Shown here: one piece after another, positions 59,940 through 64,000 of the stretch | How positions within the stretch are numbered: the first letter of the stretch is position 1 | Layout of the letters: every line of letters begins with the position of its first letter | NCBI RefSeq assembly: GCF_030709675.1 | Contig: NZ_JAUZQD010000022.1 | Location: 33,767 to 97,766, forward strand | Origin: Symbioplanes lichenis | GTDB lineage: Bacteria > Actinomycetota > Actinomycetes > Mycobacteriales > Micromonosporaceae | Length of the DNA: 64,000 nucleotides | Direction of reading: 5' to 3' | The notes under the pieces: model-generated | Databases searched by the model: none | What the model saw: the letters and a program-made list of their open reading frames with translations, nothing else | Told to the model about the DNA's origin: nothing | Program-made: the position numbers and the translations under genes

Positions 59940-61163
59940 TTATCCCCTTTCGGGGGAAGAAGCCAGGTGCTCGTCCACGGCGGCGGCGAGCATGGGCCAC
60001 AGCGGCAGCCGGGGCACCAGCGTCGCCTGGAACGCGTGGTAGAGGTCGGCCTTGCCGGGCCACACCGTGTCGGTCGGCGCGTTCGCCGGGTCGAGCTGGT
60101 GGAACCATGAGCCGTTCTCGTGGTCGAGCAGGTGCGCCGCGGCGTAGTCCCACCAGGTGCGGTAGCGGTCGGCGTACGCCCGGTCGCGGGTGTGGGCGTG
60201 CAGGGCGGCCGCGGCGGCGATGCCCTCGGCGGCGACCCAGTGCATGCGGTCGCGCACGACCGGGCGGCCGGTCCAGTCGGTGGTGTAGACGAAGCCGGGG
60301 GCGCCGTCGACCGCCCAGCCGTCGGTCACGGCCCGGTCGAAGAGGGCGCGGGCGGCGTCGATCAGCCAGGCCGAGGCGGTGACGCCGGGGGCGTACGCGG
60401 CGTGCATCAGCAGGCGGGACCACTCCAGCCCGTGGCCGATCGTGGCGCCGTAGGGCTTGAACTGATCGGCCGGCTTGTCGCTGTTGTAGTCGGGCCGCGG
60501 CCGCCACTGCGCGTCGTAGTGCTCGGGGATGCGCCACTCGTGCGCCTCGGCCGTCGTGGTGACGAACCGGCAGATGCGCAGCGCCCGCTCGATCCAGGCC
60601 CGGTTGCCGGTGACGCTGGCCACGGACAGCATCGCCTCGACGCTGTGCATGTTGGCGTTGATGCCCCGGTAGTCGTCGAGCGTGGTGAACGCGGTGTCCC
60701 ACGTGTCGACGCACATGCCCGCCTGCTCGTCCCAGAAGCGGGCGAGGAACGTCTCCTCGGCCCCGGCGAGCAGCTCGGCGGCGCCCGGCAGCCCGGCCCG
60801 CACCGCGGTCGAGGCGGCCAGCAGCACGAACGCGTGGTCGTAGCAGCTCTTGCCCTCCTGCCCGAGCTCGGAGAACCAGCCGCCGTGCGTGGTGTCGCGC
60901 AGCCGCCCGGTCAGCCCCGCGAGCGCCTGCTGCGCCACGAGCCCCGCGCCGGGGACGCCGAGGAGCGCGCCGATGCCGTACACGTGGGTCATGCGGGCGC
61001 TGATCAGGGCCGTGAGCGGCCGTCCGGGCACCGGGTCGCCGCGCCCGTCGAGCCAGCGCGCCCCGCCCTCGGGGTCGGCGGTGCGCCGGCCGAAGGCCAG
61101 CAGGTCGCGGCTGTGCTGGTCGAGCCAGCGGTGATGAGCGGGACTGGTCGGCCACACGGACAT
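59940..61163 (-). CDS. AGE family epimerase/isomerase
   Basis: A 407-aa (alpha/alpha)6-barrel protein of the N-acylglucosamine 2-epimerase family. Typical segments are ARMTHVYGIGALLG, HGGWFSELG, KSCYDHAFVLLAAS, NANMHSVEAML, GHGLEWSRLL and MHWVAAEGIAAAA, with several His of the active site. Members with this pattern interconvert aldose and ketose sugars (mannose isomerase or cellobiose 2-epimerase type). ATG 61163 is chosen; a GTG three codons earlier is possible. Confidence 0.88.
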   Translation of the reverse strand: MSVWPTSPAHHRWLDQHSRDLLAFGRRTADPEGGARWLDGRGDPVPGRPLTALISARMTHVYGIGALLGVPGAGLVAQQALAGLTGRLRDTTHGGWFSELGQEGKSCYDHAFVLLAASTAVRAGLPGAAELLAGAEETFLARFWDEQAGMCVDTWDTAFTTLDDYRGINANMHSVEAMLSVASVTGNRAWIERALRICRFVTTTAEAHEWRIPEHYDAQWRPRPDYNSDKPADQFKPYGATIGHGLEWSRLLMHAAYAPGVTASAWLIDAARALFDRAVTDGWAVDGAPGFVYTTDWTGRPVVRDRMHWVAAEGIAAAAALHAHTRDRAYADRYRTWWDYAAAHLLDHENGSWFHQLDPANAPTDTVWPGKADLYHAFQATLVPRLPLWPMLAAAVDEHLASSPERG

Positions 61164-61223
61164 GTCGATCACTTTAGGCAGCCGCCCCCGGCCGCCGTGC
61201 GCCGGGTGTTGAAGACTGAGGCC

Positions 61224-63269
61224 ATGACCGACTCCTATCCCGCCCTTCTCGCCCGGACGCAGGGCTTCTCGCTCGGCCGGCCGCGCCGGTTCACCGTCTC
61301 GCCCGACGGGACGCGGGTGCTGTTCCTCCGTTCGGGTGGCGGGCAGGACCCGGTGCAGGACCTCTGGGTGTACGCCGTGGGCTCCGGCCAGGAGCGCGTG
61401 CTCGTGCGCGCCGCCGATCTCGGCGCCGAGGGCGCGGTGTCCGAGCGCGAGAAGGCACGGCGGGAGCGGGCGCGCGACACGTCGTCCGGGATCGGCTCGT
61501 ACGCGACCGACGCGGACGTGCGTACGGCGGTCTTCGTGGTGTCGGGTCGTCTGTATGCCGCCGACGTGGCCACCGGTGACGTCACCGCGCTCGCGGCGAA
61601 GGAACCCGCGGCGGAGGCCCGCGTCGACCCGTCCGGCTCCACCATCGCGTACGTGTGCGAGGACGAGCTGCGCGTGATCGGCCGCGACGGCCGGGACGAC
61701 CGCCCGCTCGCCGCCCCGGACGGGCCCGAGGTGACCTGGGGCCTGCCGGAGCACGAGGCGTCGGAGTCGATGGACCGCTTCGAGGGCTACTGGTGGGCGC
61801 CCGGCGGCGAGTACCTGATCGCCGCGCGGGTCGACAACTCACCCGTCGACGTCTGGTACGTCTCGGACCCCACCCGGCCGGAGCAGCCGCCGGCCGCGTT
61901 GCGCTATCCGGCGGCGGGCCGGCCCAACGCCGACGTCAGCCTGCACGTGCTCGGCCTGGACGGCACGCGCACGCCGGTCGTCTGGGACAGGACCGCCTTC
62001 GAGTACGTCACCCGCGTCGTCTGGGACCACGCGGGCCTCCACGTCGTCGTGCAGAACCGGCGCCAGACGATCATGCGCGTCCTGACCGTGGATCCGGCGA
62101 CCGGGGCGACCGCGGTCCGGCAGGAGAACACGGATCCGCAGTGGACGACGATCGTGACGGGCGTGCCCGCGCACACGGCGTCCGGGGCGCTGGTCTGGAC
62201 CGTCGACGAGGGCGACACGCGGCATCTGACCGTGGACGGTGCGGCTGTCACCCCGGCGGGGCTGCAGGTGGAGGAGGTGCTCTCGGTCGACGGGGACACT
62301 GTGCTGTTCGCCGCCCGGTCCACACCGGCCTCCCTCGACCTGTGGACGTGGTCCTCCTCCGGCCTGGACCGCGTGACTTCCTCTCCGGGTGTGCACTCCG
62401 GCCGGCGGGCGGGCGGGACGACGGTGGTGGTCGCCTCCACGCTGGCCGAGCACTCGGTGACGGTCGACGGCCGGGCGCTTTCCGATTTTTCGTATATTTC
62501 GCCCGTACGGCCGGTGGTGGAGCTGGCGGCGCTCGGGGCGCGCTCGTTGCAGACGGCCGTCCTGTTCCCCACCGGGTGGGAGCCCGGAACCGGTCCTCTG
62601 CCGGTCATCATGGACCCGTACGGCGGGTCGGCCGCCCAGCGCGCCGTCGCCGCCCGCGACCGGTACTGGGTGTCGCAGTGGTTCGCCGACCAGGGCTTCG
62701 CCGTCGTGGTCGCCGACGGCCGGGGCACGCCGGGGCGGGGCCCCCGCTGGGAACGCGCCCGGGGCGGCGACCACGCCGGCCCCCGCCTGCAGGACCAGGT
62801 CGACGCCCTGCACGCCGCCGCCGATCGCCACCCCGACCTGGACCTCGGCCGCGTCGCCATCCGGGGCTGGTCGGCCGGCGGCTACCTCGCGGCGCTGGCC
62901 GTGCTCCGCCGCCCGGACGTCTTCCACGCCGCCGTCGCCGGGGCCCCCGTGACCGACCAGCTGCTCTACAGCTCGCACTGGCAGGAGCGCACGCTGGGCC
63001 TGCCCGCCGAGAACCCCACCGGGTACGCCGAGGGGTCCCTCATCGCCGATGCCCCGCACCTCCGGCGCCCGCTGCTCCTGATCCACGGCCTGCTCGACGA
63101 CAACGTCCTGCCGGTGCACACGATGAAGCTCTCCGCGGCCCTGCTGGCGGCCGGCAAGCCCCACACCGTCCTGCCGCTGCCCGGCGCCACCCACATGGGC
63201 GGCGCCGTGCCCAACCTGCTCGAGTTCCAGCTCGACTTCGTGCGGCGCGCGCTCGGCTTGATCCACTAA
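61224..63269 (+). CDS. S9 family peptidase (dipeptidyl peptidase IV-like)
   Basis: A 681-aa serine peptidase with an N-terminal beta-propeller and a C-terminal alpha/beta hydrolase. The propeller has the acidic ESMDRFEGYWWAPGG segment that binds peptide N-termini in DPP IV. The nucleophile sits in RGWSAGGYLAAL (GWSAGG, Ala in place of the usual Tyr), the Asp in GLLDDNV and the His in PGATHM. No signal peptide, so it works in the cytosol on imported peptides. The downstream gene starts 11 bases after its stop. Confidence 0.92.
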   Translation: MTDSYPALLARTQGFSLGRPRRFTVSPDGTRVLFLRSGGGQDPVQDLWVYAVGSGQERVLVRAADLGAEGAVSEREKARRERARDTSSGIGSYATDADVRTAVFVVSGRLYAADVATGDVTALAAKEPAAEARVDPSGSTIAYVCEDELRVIGRDGRDDRPLAAPDGPEVTWGLPEHEASESMDRFEGYWWAPGGEYLIAARVDNSPVDVWYVSDPTRPEQPPAALRYPAAGRPNADVSLHVLGLDGTRTPVVWDRTAFEYVTRVVWDHAGLHVVVQNRRQTIMRVLTVDPATGATAVRQENTDPQWTTIVTGVPAHTASGALVWTVDEGDTRHLTVDGAAVTPAGLQVEEVLSVDGDTVLFAARSTPASLDLWTWSSSGLDRVTSSPGVHSGRRAGGTTVVVASTLAEHSVTVDGRALSDFSYISPVRPVVELAALGARSLQTAVLFPTGWEPGTGPLPVIMDPYGGSAAQRAVAARDRYWVSQWFADQGFAVVVADGRGTPGRGPRWERARGGDHAGPRLQDQVDALHAAADRHPDLDLGRVAIRGWSAGGYLAALAVLRRPDVFHAAVAGAPVTDQLLYSSHWQERTLGLPAENPTGYAEGSLIADAPHLRRPLLLIHGLLDDNVLPVHTMKLSAALLAAGKPHTVLPLPGATHMGGAVPNLLEFQLDFVRRALGLIH

Positions 63270-63280
63270 GGTCCATATGC

Positions 63281-63937
63281 ATGGCACTCGACAAACACGG
63301 GGGATCCCGGCTGCGCCTTCTGGCGGCGGCCGCGACAGCAGTGGCACTGGCGCTGGCGCCCGGGACGGCCGCCCACGCCGACCCGGCCACCGGCACCATC
63401 AGCGGCACCCTCACGACCGCCCACGGCGACCCGCTGCCGGGCGTACGGGTCTTCGCGCGCACGCTGTCCGGGCAGTCGGCGGGTGACTACCTGCAGCGCA
63501 CCGACGCGAACGGCCGTTACACGATCGGTGGCGTACCGGCCGGGACATACAGGGTGCAGTTCATCGTCGAGGACGCGGGCGTGCCGCGGTGGGAGCAGTG
63601 GGCCCACCAGGTGACCACTGCGTCCGCGGCGAAGAAGTTCACGGTCGCCGCGGGGCAGCAGCTCGTTGTGGACGAGACTCGGTTCGCGCTCGGGTCGCTC
63701 GCCCTCACCTTCCTCGACGAGGCCGGCGAACCGATTCTCGCCTTCTGCGGCGAGGTGATCAGCGACCAGTACCTCCAGCAAGGATGCACGGAGACCGGGA
63801 CGCTCATTGCCGACGACGTGCCGGCCGGCCTGGCGGCGGTCTATCTCACCCGGAACGACGGTCCGGCGGGGGTGGGCATCGGGCTGCCCGAGGTTGTGGC
63901 GGACACGGTGACCGAGTTCGCTGCGCCGTTGTTCTGA
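63281..63937 (+). CDS. Secreted carboxypeptidase-regulatory-like domain protein
   Basis: A 218-aa exported protein. Signal peptide RLRLLAAAATAVALALAPGTAAHA; then a carboxypeptidase D regulatory-type Ig domain (GTISGTLTTAHGDPLPGVRVFA, DANGRYTIGGVPAGTYRVQFIV), and a second, related beta domain (LALTFLDEAGEPILAFCGEV..., GTLIADDVPAGLAAVYL). No catalytic domain; probably a surface adhesion or structural protein. It may be cotranscribed with the S9 peptidase gene. Nothing supportable follows to the window end. Confidence 0.75.
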   Translation: MALDKHGGSRLRLLAAAATAVALALAPGTAAHADPATGTISGTLTTAHGDPLPGVRVFARTLSGQSAGDYLQRTDANGRYTIGGVPAGTYRVQFIVEDAGVPRWEQWAHQVTTASAAKKFTVAAGQQLVVDETRFALGSLALTFLDEAGEPILAFCGEVISDQYLQQGCTETGTLIADDVPAGLAAVYLTRNDGPAGVGIGLPEVVADTVTEFAAPLF

Positions 63938-64000
63938 CGGCGTTCTCGCCCCTTTTCGCGCCGCTCTTTCCCGCGCCGCCACTTGGCGCGCCGTCCTTCC

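Overview
The window is about 70-75 % GC by eye, uses many GTG starts with 4-bp GTGA/ATGA overlaps, and carries SigE-type ECF sigma factors, an Rpf protein behind a c-di-AMP riboswitch, a CebR-type cellulose regulon and a methyl-accepting chemotaxis protein. This fits a soil actinobacterium of the Micromonosporaceae, and Actinoplanes (motile spores, plant-polymer degrader) is a reasonable guess. It looks chromosomal: there is no insertion sequence, phage gene, plasmid gene, CRISPR array or large biosynthetic core.

Layout. 1-9.2 kb: ECF sigma factor with a downstream partner cut by the window edge, metallophosphoesterase, GlxA-type regulator, an acidic repeat protein, a sorbosone-dehydrogenase-like secreted protein, zwf, a MEDS/ATPase sensor and rpmE2. 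9.4-11.4 kb: a small TA-like pair whose PIN-like member has lost most catalytic acids, a MOSC protein and a membrane-anchored AbfB lectin. 11.7-18.4 kb: secreted polymer degradation: divergent GH48 cellulase and GH10 xylanase, each with a CBM2 and each with a CebR-like box, then a subtilase. 18.4-21.6 kb: a macrolide-type glycosyltransferase and a membrane-anchored solute-binding protein. 21.6-26.3 kb: a quinate/shikimate-to-protocatechuate locus (qsuB, QsuD-type dehydrogenase, TetR) with a very unusual Nramp-like transporter. 26.3-34.3 kb: ECF sigma/anti-sigma-like pair and a beta-galactoside module (GH42, ABC importer, LacI with two palindromic operators).

34.4-36.2 kb: methyltransferase and three tRNA genes (Cys, Ala, Gln) interleaved with tandem repeats. 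36.2-42.4 kb: methyltransferase, DGPF/ECF42 pair, Rpf with its riboswitch, a DUF2064-like fragment, and an OSBS/NSAR enzyme coupled to a GNAT protein. 42.4-46.1 kb: a Ser/Thr kinase in a leaderless divergent pair with the GNAT gene, a lipoprotein, a ricin-type lectin protein and two gene remnants. 46.2-54.2 kb: a caspase/CHAT-like small protein, an AurF-type diiron oxygenase with TetR, a VirS/MymA-like locus (AraC, Baeyer-Villiger FMO, SDR, hydrolase), and a TetR/SDR pair with two palindromic operators. 54.2-64 kb: a decayed GntR/ABC operon, an S66 peptidase, a lone EVE protein, an MCP, an AGE-type epimerase, an S9 peptidase and a secreted Ig-like protein.

The joint theme is saprophytic carbon scavenging: cellulose, xylan, beta-galactosides and plant hydroaromatic acids are each broken down by a unit with its own repressor. 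Candidates for new biology are the Nramp-like protein in the quinate locus, the caspase-like 192-aa protein, the leaderless GNAT/kinase divergent promoter and the coupled mini-ORF ahead of the MEDS sensor. All calls come from reading the sequence; no database search was run.
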